From Vandiemenella viatica (taxonomy: Eukaryota; Arthropoda; Insecta; Orthoptera; Morabidae): a stretch of 64,000 nucleotides of DNA. The notes under the pieces are model-generated. The model was not told the DNA's origin. It did no database searches and saw only the letters and a list, made by a program, of their open reading frames with translations. The first letter of the stretch is position 1. Each line of letters opens with the position of its first letter. Shown one piece after another: positions 53,603 through 64,000 of this stretch. The stretch is from assembly GCA_031002005.1 (NCBI GenBank), contig CM061918.1, positions 60,455,478 to 60,519,477 on the forward strand, written 5' to 3'. Position numbers and translations under genes: made by a program.

Positions 53603-53992
53603 GGAATTGTGCATAAATTACGTGGCACGGTCTAGAGGGGGGGGAGAGGGTTGGCTGGAAAGCTACGCTGGGCTATGTGAGGGGGGAGGGGAGGGGGTTC
53701 CGAGCCAGGCCACGTAGCTTTTCTTTCATATTATTTGTCACAGATATAATGAGATACAGAACACACTGAAGCCTGTAAATATTTATTTCCGACATTTAAT
53801 TATCCTCGTATGTAATTTGCGATAGTCTGACAAGAGAAAACAGTATAAAATGTATTCTGGAGAAAAAACGTTCTCCGCGGGTGAGGGGGGGGGGGGTAAA
53901 GACAAAAGCCACGTCGGGCTACGTGGGGGGGGGGGGGAGGGGAGGGGGTTGACAGGAAGCCAAAATGGAACTATGTGGTTTATGGACGCTCC
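53603..53992 (+). mobile_element. Harbinger-like MITE (copy 2)
   Basis: This is the paralog of 5798-6189. It starts GGAATTGTGCATAAATTACG after TTA and ends TTTATGGACGCTCC. Four G-rich arms are present. Confidence 0.85.
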
Positions 53993-54084
53993 ATTTTGAC
54001 TTCTCGAGGAGCAAAGTATTCGTAACCGTATCAAAGATTCTTGACAAAATTCCCCGCTTTTCAGGGTGCCACAAAAACTGGAGC

Positions 54085-54394
54085 GGTCTGGTGGCTGAGA
54101 TGTCTGACTGGAGATCGAATGTTCCCCTGCCTGGACGGAGCGTTTCAAAGCCGCTTAACCTCACCTTCACCTCTGGCACAGCTTGCTATGTAACGTGAAG
54201 TACGTCAGAACGCTTCCGTGGTTGAGATTCCGCGGTAAACTGTAGGTCCTCTTTACCCGGTAGGATTACCGGGTTAGGTTAGTAAGCCACGTCGAAGGCA
54301 CATACGTGATAAATAGAAACTCAGCCAAACCAGCGGTCAAACTACCCTTCGGGGTCTCCCGGCCAATAATTCAATACACATTATTATTATAACG
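54085..54394 (+). mobile_element. SINE-B (copy 2)
   Basis: This is the paralog of 6282-6596, with the same core and ATT tail. Confidence 0.85.
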
Positions 54395-54727
54395 AAAACT
54401 AATGGTCAGGAAACGGAGTAGCTCCTGATCCACCGCTAGTAAGATCGTTGTATCTTCATGGAAACTTGGAACACCTTCCCCGCTATAGGCTGGCAGGCTG
54501 CGAGTGATGTGTTGGACAGCTGCCACGGCGGTGTTTACTGAGAGACACGTCACCCAAATAGCTCTCCATCTCACACAATCCCAACAGCCACAACGCGAGC
54601 TCCTGCGCTTAATCTCACTCTTTAGCAAAGTGCCATAAGTTACATTAAGTATTTCGTTACCGGTAGATATAAACTACTGTAAACTTTGAAATTTTCAAAA
54701 GCTTACAACATGTGGGTACCAAGGTTA

Positions 54728-55172
54728 CAGTAGAACTCCAATTCTCCGAATCAACTGGGACCGGACCCCATTCCGATAATCAAAAATTCGGATAATTGGA
54801 TTTTTTTCCGAAAAAGAGTTTGTTTTAGGTAATTAGTGTATGTATTTTGATAATGAGAGAAAAAACTAATTTTAAAGAAAAAGCTTTTAATTAATTAAAT
54901 CAAAAGGCAACACTTTTACATGTTCGGCGTACTTACAACTGCTACACATTAGTACAGTATGTACGTAGCGCACTGTAAATAAAAGTCTTTGCTTGCTGAA
55001 CATCTCCGTCTTAGTTATAAAAAACAGATTCGGATAATCAGCGATTCGGATAGTTGGAGTTCGGATAGTCGGAGTTCGGATAGTCGGAGTTCGGATAGTC
55101 GGAGTTCGGATAGTCGGAGTTCGGATAGTCGGAGTTCGGATAGTCGGAGTTCGGATAGTCGGAGTTCTACTG
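54728..55172 (+). mobile_element. Pogo/Tigger-like element (copy 2)
   Basis: CAGTAGAACTCC and GGAGTTCTACTG ends, with TA at 54726-54727 and 55173-55174. It is 445 bp against 499 bp in copy 1. Most of the difference is four fewer 15-bp units. Confidence 0.85.
55026..55166 (+). repeat. 15-bp minisatellite, about 9 units
   Basis: The unit GAGTTCGGATAGTCG is repeated about 9 times. An apparent serine/arginine-repeat frame across it is a by-product of the 15-bp period. Confidence 0.95.
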
Positions 55173-55713
55173 TACTAAAACCAGCATAGGTTTTTTTTTT
55201 TAAATTTAAATGTGGAAACTTCTATGGCCGTGTTGGGCGATGTTTGGATGGAGATAAATCTATGAGTTTGCGACTTTCCGTCACCAACATGCTATGACGT
55301 GTTGCGTGTACAGTATGATATGCGCGTTGGACGCTATTTGGTTGGATAAAATGTTATGAGTTCGCGTCACCAACATGCTGTAATACCAGTATATCCGTAG
55401 TTACAAGTATGACGTTTTGATCTTGTACATCAGTGAAAGTACAGATTATTCTTGTATCTAAAATTTAAAAATGAATGTTTGTTTGATTTTTTGCCAATGT
55501 TCTTCATACAAACACACAGTTTTTATCCGATTTTGATGGAACTTTCATACGCATATTTTAAAATAAATAGAAAAATACTATTTACGTTTGATTTAAAGAA
55601 ACCTAAACCCTCTCCTTCTTTCCCCCTTACCTTAATTCCTGTCAACGTTGTTCATACGAACCCACATTTTTTAATCCGATTTTTATAGTACTTAGCACAC
55701 TGCAAAACAAGCA

Positions 55714-55953
55714 GGTCTGGTAGTTCATCGGTTGAGGCGCTTACTTCGGAAAGTTTCTCCGGTCGCGGGTCAAATCCCGTGGTGAGTAGGAATATTTAGG
55801 AGTTTTATTTGATTATATGAGCTACGCCGGGACGTTCCGTTAAATTGCAGGCACTTGAGGAAGGTGATTGGCCTTCTTGCGTTCGACACAATTGCTTGGC
55901 AAATCTGCTTCAAGAAGATTCGACCACCATTCGGGTTGTGGACTAAGTTAGAT
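55714..55953 (+). mobile_element. SINE-C (copy 2)
   Basis: This is the paralog of 7946-8183. The B box has lost one base (GGGTCAAATCCCG). Confidence 0.7.
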
Positions 55954-56063
55954 TTTTTTGTTTTTTAATTGAAAACTTCTTTAGGCGCGTTGGGCAGTTT
56001 TTGGATGGGTAAAATAATATGAGTTCTCTTCACAGATATCCTGATGTTAACAGTATATCTTTT

Positions 56064-56360
56064 ACGGTCTGGCGGCTCAGTTGTTAAGGTGTCTGACTGG
56101 GGAACGAAAGATACCCGGTTCGAATCCCTGTCACGATGGCGATTTTCATAGACCATTAACTCGACCTTCACCTCTGGCACAGCTTGCTGTGTAAAGTGGA
56201 GTATGCCAGAACGCTTCCGTGGTTCGGATTCCACATTAACCTGTAGGTCCCCTGTACCTGGTAGCACTACCGGGTTAGGTTAAGGTGGCTAAGACAGCGG
56301 CGAAATGAGCAGCCAATTGAAACGCTGTTACCAGGTCATGACGACCACACGGAATGATTA
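56064..56360 (+). mobile_element. SINE-B (copy 2, second)
   Basis: This is the paralog of 8300-8594, with B box GGTTCGAATCC and the usual core. Confidence 0.85.
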
Positions 56361-56517
56361 TGATTTAGTATATGTATTGGTATGACGTGTTACGCGTATG
56401 ATATTCAGAGTTTTATATTTTAATTTTTGTCGGCAGTCCCCAATGACTACGAATTTCTTTTTTTTTTTCCCTTGTTGATAAAGTCGTGAAAGGAATTTTT
56501 GTTGGTGTTTCTTCTAT

Positions 56518-56805
56518 ACGAAATTGAATAAATGTAAATGGCCTTAGGCGTAATAAGATTCACATCCGGCGGACGAGTAGCCATCAACAGTTTTCTATGC
56601 CCTCACTCGCTGCGAAGATGTTTCGTTTTCAATCCATGACTTTGTTGCACAATCTGGTTACTAAGAATTATTCTGCGCCACCACGTCTTCTATACTACTC
56701 GTCAAGTCCTGACTGAAAATTTGTTTCATCACCATGGCTCGAACCAGGAACCCTGTGTCAGGCGCCAGTATAAGCCACTATAAGCAACTGAGCCAACATG
56801 GACTG
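56518..56805 (-). mobile_element. SINE-E (copy 2)
   Basis: This is the paralog of 8755-9034 with a small deletion in the head region. Confidence 0.55.
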
Positions 56806-57044
56806 AATTAATGTAGTAGAAAAACATAAATAGTTATGTAGAGGTCTGGCGGTAGCTGGATTTTTATTTATTTGTGTCGAGGACACCACTTTTATGCATG
56901 TTAAGTAAAAAAAAACTTAACACACAATAAAAGAATATTACAACGCACAATTACACAAACAAATGGAACAGTTCTATAGAACAGCCAGGATTTGCAGCCA
57001 TTTGCGTATATCCCGCAAGAGCTCCACTAAACTGCAGCCTGGAT

Positions 57045-57513
57045 TAGGGTTGCCATATGGCCGGGAAATCTGGGAATATCCCTGAATTTTTTGTCTGGCC
57101 CCGTGTCCAGGAATTAAGTGTTACTGTCCAGGAATTACCGTATACCAATTTTTATCTCAAAGGTAAGATACCGCGGTGGGCATGCCACGCTCACAGCAGG
57201 AGGTAGAGGAGCGCTCCACCTTACCGACGACCAGAGACAATATATATATATATATAGACTGTTCAACTATGACGTAGTGATTTTCAACCAAAGATGAATT
57301 AATGATATACTGTATATATGTTATGCAGCATAGTTCTTACCTAAAATACAACTTTTTTATATTAATCTGAATATTTGTTCATTCCTTAAAAATACCACTA
57401 AAATACCTATATTTACTCCATAAATATTCCGGAAATTATAATCCAGTATCACTTAAAAGCTTTTTAACCACAGAAATGTCCCGGAAATTATAATCCTGTA
57501 TCTGGCAACCCTA
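57045..57513. mobile_element. hAT-type MITE (copy 2)
   Basis: This is the paralog of 9258-9716. Ends are TAGGGTTGCC / GGCAACCCTA, with 8-bp flanks GCCTGGAT and GCTTGGAT (57037-57044, 57514-57521). Confidence 0.8.
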
Positions 57514-57982
57514 GCTTGGATGGCCTTGCAGTTGCTGCGAACAGGTCGTCGAGTGTACAGGGTTCTATCAGCTGGTGTTGCACCTCCGCGCATCCACATA
57601 GATCGTCCTCTAGGATTTAACCCCTTTTTCTTAAGATTGTCTTATCTAGATGTGCGGGTTCAGACTATATTTAGAGCTTTGCAGGTCGTGTACGGAAGAT
57701 TCTAGCCTACTGCAGGTTTCTCCATTTCATTTTCTCAAATTATTCCTGGTGTCAGATTTTCACCACAGTTCTACTCAGCGTTTTGTAGAAGATAATGAAG
57801 TTGGTGTCATTATATGAATGAATCGCCTTCTTGATTTAAGTCCCAAGGGTTGAAATTAACATCGAAACACTGGATGCCATGGGGTCTACCTCCTGTTTTT
57901 GCAGCTCTGATGTCTGTGGGAGCTATTCCCACTAGAAGGTAGATTTGGTTTATGGGGGCGGGTGGAGGCAACCTATTATGAT

Positions 57983-59097
57983 CAGTGGCGGCTGTACCTT
58001 AAGTGCGCTCGTGCGCTGAACCACCAATCCAAAAGATTTAAAAATGACAAAATATTAATTACCTACTTCATCTTTATTTTTATATTACCATTTTAATATT
58101 TATTTTTAAACATACAAAAACAAAAACGTATAAAAAATTAAATCTCCAATTATGGTGAAACAGTTTGAGCGCTTTACTAAACTATTAAGACTTATTTTCC
58201 TGTAAAGACAAATTCTCGTGCGCTTCGGCCAGTGCACGAGGACTGCTAATACAACTTGTAGGTGTACGGGTTAATACGCCTGACGCGTGAAACAAAAGAT
58301 AGTTCATAGAAACGTACGGAGTAATGAGTCGGTTGTCGTGCGCCGCTCGAGCGAACCGAGGATTGCCGAGAGCACCCGATGTTTGACGAATTGGCTGGCT
58401 GGCATGGGCGCGCGCGAGGCGACGGCAGCCATGATTGACATCTCGTTATTAGACTATCAGTATAGTTTCACTGTATGTGTGCCGCGCTAATAATTGTTTA
58501 TTTATATTACCGTAAAAAATTGTTTTAGTTTTTGTTTCGATTTTTTTCGAGAACTTTTATTCTATACTGTGTATGGTGTTAGTGAAAATGAGCATAAACA
58601 TTAATTATATTAAAGAAAATAACAGAACTTTTCCAAATAAAGTGAACATAAAATTGGCCGGACCGCCACGGCCCTTTTTAAATTTAAAACAAGAGTGCAA
58701 ATCGAAAAATAAAGCGTTTACACGAAGTTTTAAAAGTGAAATGTATGATAGAAAGAAATGGTTGTGTGGATGTGAGCGTCTTAATGCATTCTTTTGTTTT
58801 CCTTGCATTATTTTTGGCGGAGAATCGATTTGGACAGAAACAGGAATCAAGGATTTGACGCATTTGAGTGAAAAAATAAAAAAAACATGATTCTTCACAA
58901 GTACACCTACAAAATGTAATGAGTTTGTCTGTGTTAGGCACGGTCGACATTCGTAATCAGCTAGATTCTGTGTATAGAAGCAATATCCAAAATTATAATG
59001 AACAAGTCGATAAAAACAGGTATATTTTATCACGTCTTATCGATTGTGTCAAGTTTTGTGGTGCACCACCAGTTTGATAACCCACCAGCCGCCACTG
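57983..59097 (+). mobile_element. hAT transposon, internally deleted, perfect 8-bp duplication
   Basis: The ends are CAGTGGCGGCTG and CAGCCGCCACTG (12-bp perfect inverted repeats). The 8-bp target duplication is ATTATGAT on both sides (57975-57982, 59098-59105). At 1115 bp it lacks the catalytic and dimerisation parts of a hAT transposase but keeps the N-terminal coding part. The perfect duplication suggests a recent insertion, into the Jockey-like LINE. Confidence 0.93.
58573..59077 (+). pseudogene. hAT transposase N-terminal part with TTF-type zinc finger
   Basis: From ATG 58573 it reads KLAGPPRPFLNLKQECKSKN, RSFKSEMYDRKKWLCGCERL and NAFFCFPCIIFGGESIW, then TGIKDLTHLSEKIKK. A one-base slip in the A run near 58880 ends the first frame at 58890. 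The other frame goes on (HDSSQVHLQNVMSLSVLGTV, NRYILSRLIDCVKFCG) to a stop at 59075-59077. The WLCGC..FFCFPC pattern is the TTF-type zinc finger at the N terminus of ZMYM/hAT-like transposases. The DDE and C-terminal dimer regions are missing. Confidence 0.8.
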
Positions 59098-59240
59098 ATT
59101 ATGATGCAGCCTGTCTCGTTTAGGGCTACATTTATCTTCTTCGAAGGGCGAGGGGCTTCACCAAACTGTTGCTGCGCATTCCGCGGCTAAGAAGAAGGGA
59201 AACGAGACAATCGGCAGGTTCCAAAAAGGATAAAATTTTG

Positions 59241-60261
59241 ACCAAAGTACTAAACATCTGGCGTCGGGCGAAAGTGTTCCTCTAGGCGTAATAGTTCCCT
59301 GAAGCATACGCTCGCAGTGACACGAAGCTAGATAGATTATTTTGATAATTTTTTTTAGCGCTTTAGGGTTTGTCGACGACTTGATTATAAACACCGAGCG
59401 TGACAGAGAAGTGGTTCGGAGTATGCTATAGGTCGCAGAGATTTCTGAGAAATTTAATGGACAAAACGACAGGATACAGACCATGAAATATGGATATGAG
59501 GAACGAACTGGAATGTGTGAACAAGAGAAAGAATCGCAGGAAGTATGGATACGTTATTGGTGAGGTCGAATCAGTAAGATACCACAGATTACATTTTCAA
59601 GACTGGTAGAAGAGATGTAACAATCAGTGAAGGGCCGTGTAGGGGATGGGGTTACAGAGAGAGATCGGGTGATAAACAGAGTAGATAATAGAAGTGGAAG
59701 ATTGGATGGACAAAGGAAGATGGAGGTGCACTGTTGCCTCCAGAAGTACCGTGCCTAATGAGTGGTAACATTCAGTGTTGTTTGGTTTTTGCGAAATCGT
59801 TGCAGTTGACTGCCAAGACCATCGGACTATTAAGACAACAAGCTATTTACTTGTCCCCAGTCCTATACCGGCTCTAATTAGACTCATTGAGAGGGAGAGT
59901 GCGTATGTATGACTAATTTACAATACCACAAGACAAAACTACCAATCTCAAGTGCAATACGCTAAGCAATAAGCTTCTAGGCCTCCGTGATGTATCCACA
60001 GTCACGCGAAGACTGGGTGCACAACGGAAGTATTCCGCCTTAGTATTGCTTTGAAAATCAAAATTTATGTCAGACTAGAGCGAAAGATTGCGAAACTCAA
60101 GTTCCCGCAGAAACAGGTAATAAGTCACGGTCGGTTTCTCTAGTTCCAAATGTTGCATTGATTTTGTATGTTATAGAGAGTTGAAAATATCTTCTGTACA
60201 CAGTCAAATGAAGAAATCAATAGGTCTTTAATGGCATGTTACGACTTTATAGAGCAACAGT
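59241..60261. other. Intergenic DNA, nothing recognised
   Basis: A minus-strand frame (59158-59484) overlaps the LINE end and may be its upstream part, but motifs fade beyond 59240. Confidence 0.4.
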
Positions 60262-60728
60262 CTTCCATGGTCCTGCTATAAGCGTTCACTGGTAGGACCC
60301 TCAGGAATGTCTTGCAATGATCCTGCTATAATTGTCCACTGGTAGGATCCTCAGGAATCCCTTGCAATAGTCCTGCAATAAGTGTCCAATGGTTGGACCC
60401 TCAGGAATCCCTTGCAATGGTCCTGCTATAAGTGTCCACTGGCAGGACCCTCAGGAATATCTTGCAATGATCCTGCTATAAGTGTCCACTGGTAGGACCC
60501 TCAGGAATGTCTTGCAATGGTCCTGCTATAAGTGTCCACTGGCAGGACACTCAGGAATATCTTGCAATGATCCTGCTATAAGTGTCCACTGGTAGGACCC
60601 TCAGGAATGTCTTGCAATGATCCTGCTATAAGTGTCCACTGGCAGGACCCTCAGGAATCTCTTGCAATGGTCCTGCAATAAGAGTCCACTGGTTGGACCC
60701 TCAGGAATCCCTTGCAATGGTCCTCGGA
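60262..60728 (+). repeat. 50-bp minisatellite with 100-bp alternation
   Basis: The unit is GTCCTGCTATAAGTGTCCAC, TGGTAGGACCCTCAGGAATG, TCTTGCAATG. About nine units are spaced exactly 50 bp (TCAGGAAT at 60301, 60351, 60401 and so on). From about 60420 to 60650 GGTAGG/GTCTTG and GGCAGG/ATCTTG types alternate, giving a dimeric 100-bp period. Confidence 0.93.
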
Positions 60729-61635
60729 ACACCCAATCCTCTGTTTTTACAGCAATGCCGACTTTTGTACTATCAGCTGTGTCAGCTAACGGTGTAGACC
60801 TTTGCATCCAACATTTGTTGAGGTATGTATTTCATTGGTGAATGGCGACGAGGGTTTCACATTTGTAAATCTGATTTATTTTATTATTTAGTGATAAACA
60901 CATACACAGCTCTAATAACTGAGAATATTTCACATATTAGAAAGCTTTGCGCTACAGAAAAAATTCACAGGCGCTCTCTCTCTCTGTTAACAGACCCCTT
61001 ACATCAGTACCGTCTCCTCTCTTCCTCTTTGCATATAGCTGCCCCAGAGCAACATGACTTTTCTCTCCCAACAGCCCATAACTTCTTTTTTATTGCCCTA
61101 ATTAAAACGCCAAACTTAACTCTTCGACCAGTGGCCCAGCCATCATAAACATTAAACTCTTTGGAACTGTGGAGTATACCGATAAGAAAGGCTGCCAAAT
61201 CACTTCATTGGCAACACATCTCGCCCACTACTTACTTTCGCGGTCGTGTGGACAGTGCCTGTCAAACGGCTGGACACGTCACATTGATCGTTGACTCCAC
61301 AATAAACCCATAATCACTATCTCCCAAGGCGCGGTGGTCAGCCCCATCTCTGCCAAGCAGAGAGAAACCATAGTTCCTCGCAGGTCTGGTTAATGGATGA
61401 TGACGTGAATGAGATGTCACTAAAATAGAGCTTTAAGAATTTTATATTGATACGATTATTTAATTTTCATTTAACCCCTTGCCCTACGGTCTGCCGGGAA
61501 AACCATGGAAAACCAAGATCAGGATGGCCCGTGAGCTTTATCGAAAGCTACTCCTGTACACGATTAGCGTTTTTACAAAAATAAACATAAAATTAATAAT
61601 CTTCAACCGTTTCATATTTCGTAGTGTTTTCATTT
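60729..61635. other. Intergenic DNA
   Basis: A SINE-A scrap on minus (GGGAAAACCATGGAAAACC at 61497-61515) is present. Nothing else is recognised. Confidence 0.4.
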
Positions 61636-62389
61636 GGCCAGGCCGATGTACCACGGGCAGGCCCGTAATAGCTTTGGCCCGACTAATGCACCACTGGCCA
61701 GGCTCGTGATAGTCAGTTTTGGCCCGACCGATGTACCATAGGCCACGTTTGTGGTTGTTTCGGCTCGACCGATGTACCGCGATAGTCAGTTTTGGCCCAA
61801 CCAATGTACCACGGGCCAGGCTCGCGATAATCAGTTTTGTCCAAACCAATGTATCACGGACAAGGTCCGTGGTAGCTTAGGCCGACCGATGTGTCATGCG
61901 CCAGGCTCATGATAACCAGTTTTGGCCCGACTGATGTATCACGGGCCAGGCTCGTGATAATCAGTTTTGGCCCGACCGATATACCACGGGCCAGGTTGTG
62001 ATAATCAGTTTTTGCCCGACTGATGCACCACGGGCCAGGCTCGTGATAATCAGTTTTGGCCTGACCGATGTACCACGGGCCAGGATGGTAATAATCAGTT
62101 TTGGCCCGACCGATCTATCACGGGTCAGGCTCGTGATAAACAGTTTTGGCCCGACTGATGCACCACGGGCCAGGCTCGTGATAATCAGTTTTTGCCCGAC
62201 TGATGCACCACGGGCCAGGCTCGTGATAATCAGTTTTGGCCTGACCGATGTACCACGGGCCAGGATGGTAATAATCAGTTTTGGCCCGACCGATCTATCA
62301 CGGGTCAGGCTCGTGATAATCAGTTTTTGCCCGACTGATGAATCACGGGCCAAACTGTGATTATCAGTTTTGGCCCGACTGATGTACCA
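61636..62389 (+). repeat. 45-bp satellite array 2, with 180-bp higher-order unit
   Basis: The 45-bp unit is the same as at 9892-11105. Within 62018-62340 four-unit blocks repeat at 180 bp: 62041-62100 and 62221-62280 are identical, and the next 60 bp differ at two positions. The array is cut by the gap at 62390, so its length is unknown. Long open frames on both strands follow from the period. Confidence 0.95.
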
Positions 62390-63389
62390 NNNNNNNNNNN
62401 NNNNNNNNNNNNNNNNNNNNNNNNNNNNNNNNNNNNNNNNNNNNNNNNNNNNNNNNNNNNNNNNNNNNNNNNNNNNNNNNNNNNNNNNNNNNNNNNNNNN
62501 NNNNNNNNNNNNNNNNNNNNNNNNNNNNNNNNNNNNNNNNNNNNNNNNNNNNNNNNNNNNNNNNNNNNNNNNNNNNNNNNNNNNNNNNNNNNNNNNNNNN
62601 NNNNNNNNNNNNNNNNNNNNNNNNNNNNNNNNNNNNNNNNNNNNNNNNNNNNNNNNNNNNNNNNNNNNNNNNNNNNNNNNNNNNNNNNNNNNNNNNNNNN
62701 NNNNNNNNNNNNNNNNNNNNNNNNNNNNNNNNNNNNNNNNNNNNNNNNNNNNNNNNNNNNNNNNNNNNNNNNNNNNNNNNNNNNNNNNNNNNNNNNNNNN
62801 NNNNNNNNNNNNNNNNNNNNNNNNNNNNNNNNNNNNNNNNNNNNNNNNNNNNNNNNNNNNNNNNNNNNNNNNNNNNNNNNNNNNNNNNNNNNNNNNNNNN
62901 NNNNNNNNNNNNNNNNNNNNNNNNNNNNNNNNNNNNNNNNNNNNNNNNNNNNNNNNNNNNNNNNNNNNNNNNNNNNNNNNNNNNNNNNNNNNNNNNNNNN
63001 NNNNNNNNNNNNNNNNNNNNNNNNNNNNNNNNNNNNNNNNNNNNNNNNNNNNNNNNNNNNNNNNNNNNNNNNNNNNNNNNNNNNNNNNNNNNNNNNNNNN
63101 NNNNNNNNNNNNNNNNNNNNNNNNNNNNNNNNNNNNNNNNNNNNNNNNNNNNNNNNNNNNNNNNNNNNNNNNNNNNNNNNNNNNNNNNNNNNNNNNNNNN
63201 NNNNNNNNNNNNNNNNNNNNNNNNNNNNNNNNNNNNNNNNNNNNNNNNNNNNNNNNNNNNNNNNNNNNNNNNNNNNNNNNNNNNNNNNNNNNNNNNNNNN
63301 NNNNNNNNNNNNNNNNNNNNNNNNNNNNNNNNNNNNNNNNNNNNNNNNNNNNNNNNNNNNNNNNNNNNNNNNNNNNNNNNNNNNNNNNN
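62390..63389. other. Assembly gap, exactly 1000 N
   Basis: This placeholder starts inside the satellite, so array length probably defeated assembly. Confidence 0.99.
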
Positions 63390-64000
63390 TCCAGAAATAA
63401 GAAAGTAATTTACAGTTTTATTTTTTATGCGTTTCTATACACTCCTGGCGAAGACAGATCTCTTTGACATTGAACTTGTCATAGATTCTTTCCACTAATT
63501 CTTTTTTAACACGAATGGATAGAGATTAGTTGCTTAGAAAGAATTATCATTACATGTACAAGTCTGTATGGGGCCGTTTCCGAGGTTTTTTTTGCTCACG
63601 TTTCATACACTACAAAACTGGTAGAGGAGAGGTTTTGACAGTTCGCAAGCTTAGGGTCTGACTTAAAATGTGTGATATGTCTTACGACTGAACGTGAAGG
63701 GTGGTCAGAGAAATTAATCAATATCTGTTAGTAAACTGAAAAGATAGGTGCCAAAGAACAAACTACAGCGAAGATAAACAATCCTCTGTTTGTGTTCTGT
63801 TAACAACGTTGTTAACTAAATAACTTTTGTTCACTAGTACAATAGCACCCGTGAAGGCAAATTAAATAGTTAAAAAATAAATCCAGCTGCGGCTGATGAT
63901 AATGACGTAAGTAACATGGCATTCATGAATAATGTTTAAATTATGAATAACTAATGCACTGAGACTGATGCCAATACAGCAAAATTATATGTTTTTCTTT
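63390..64000. other. Intergenic DNA, nothing recognised
   Basis: It is AT-rich. No satellite, TIR or coding motif is visible after the gap. Confidence 0.4.

Larger units (their letters stand above)
48567..57685 (+). repeat. Duplicated block, copy 2
   Basis: It is collinear with 1-9891 in the same orientation. It lacks the copy-1 insertions at 449-1275 and 2359-2741, keeps the ~425 bp missing from copy 1, and has 9 rather than 13 minisatellite units. The match stops at GCTTTGCAGG (57676-57685). Beyond this the LINE simply continues here, whereas copy 1 turns into satellite. The arrangement therefore looks ancestral at this boundary. Confidence 0.95.
56850..59240 (-). pseudogene. Jockey-like LINE ORF2 C-terminal half with two nested hAT insertions
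   Basis: The pieces are 59240-59098, 57982-57514 and 57044-56850 on the minus strand. They read AAECAATVW (an 'AEYAAPVW'-type motif), KKINVALNETGCI, then GCLHPPP, after a frameshift INQIYLLVGIAPTDIRA, later EDDLCGCAEVQHQLIEPCTL, and CSLVELL-type residues to the stop. This is the post-RT region and cysteine-rich tail of Jockey-type elements. It is interrupted by a hAT element (57983-59097) and a hAT MITE (57045-57513). Confidence 0.7.

Noticed and set aside
54989..55189. Serine/arginine/aspartate repeat ORF resembling an SR protein
   Set aside because: It is the translation of the 15-bp minisatellite in a non-coding transposon; there is no conserved flank.

Overview
The window is gene-poor nuclear DNA from a large, transposon-rich animal genome. 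It is almost certainly an insect. The mix of Tc1/mariner, PIF/Harbinger-like, hAT, piggyBac-like, pogo/Tigger-like, Helitron, Penelope-like and RTE/Jockey-like relics, with several tRNA-derived SINE families, is what I would expect in an orthopteroid or phasmid (Polyneoptera). That placement is inference. I could not support a single multi-exon host gene. Nearly every recognisable coding stretch belongs to a mobile element, and all but one are broken.

Layout. Positions 1-9891 and 48567-57685 are two directly oriented, nearly collinear copies of one ~9-10 kb block. Each holds an RTE-like LINE end, a small ORF of unknown function, Harbinger-like MITEs with long G runs, SINEs of four families, a pogo/Tigger-like element with a 15-bp minisatellite, a hAT MITE and the 3' end of a Jockey-like LINE. 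Copy 1 runs directly into a 45-bp satellite array (9892-11105). Copy 2 has 3.9 kb of extra sequence before an array of the same satellite (61636-62389) that ends in an assembly gap. This is either a real segmental duplication or a second haplotype scaffolded in tandem.

The middle (11-46 kb) is a patchwork of LINE fragments (11.7-13.0, 33.4-34.7, 39.6-40.9 kb), two dead Tc1 elements of one family (15.4 and 27.6 kb), a Helitron helicase relic (17.5 kb), a piggyBac-like non-autonomous element (25.1-26.4 kb), a triple nest SINE > MITE > SINE (30.1-31.0 kb), a TIR-bounded element carrying a MADF (Myb/SANT-like) ORF (35.2-36.4 kb), and one apparently intact Tc1-like transposon (42.7-44.1 kb). Between them lies AT-rich sequence in which I recognise nothing.

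Two runs of exactly 1000 N (46299-47298, 62390-63389) are placeholder gaps. The contig between them contains all of copy 2. The last 600 bp (63390-64000) show nothing recognisable.

The elements act as layers rather than as a pathway. Their insertions, target duplications and empty sites allow a relative chronology. The best leads are the paired block with its presence/absence insertions, the intact Tc1 with its short D-to-E spacing, the minisatellite grown out of a transposon end, and the MADF-bearing element.
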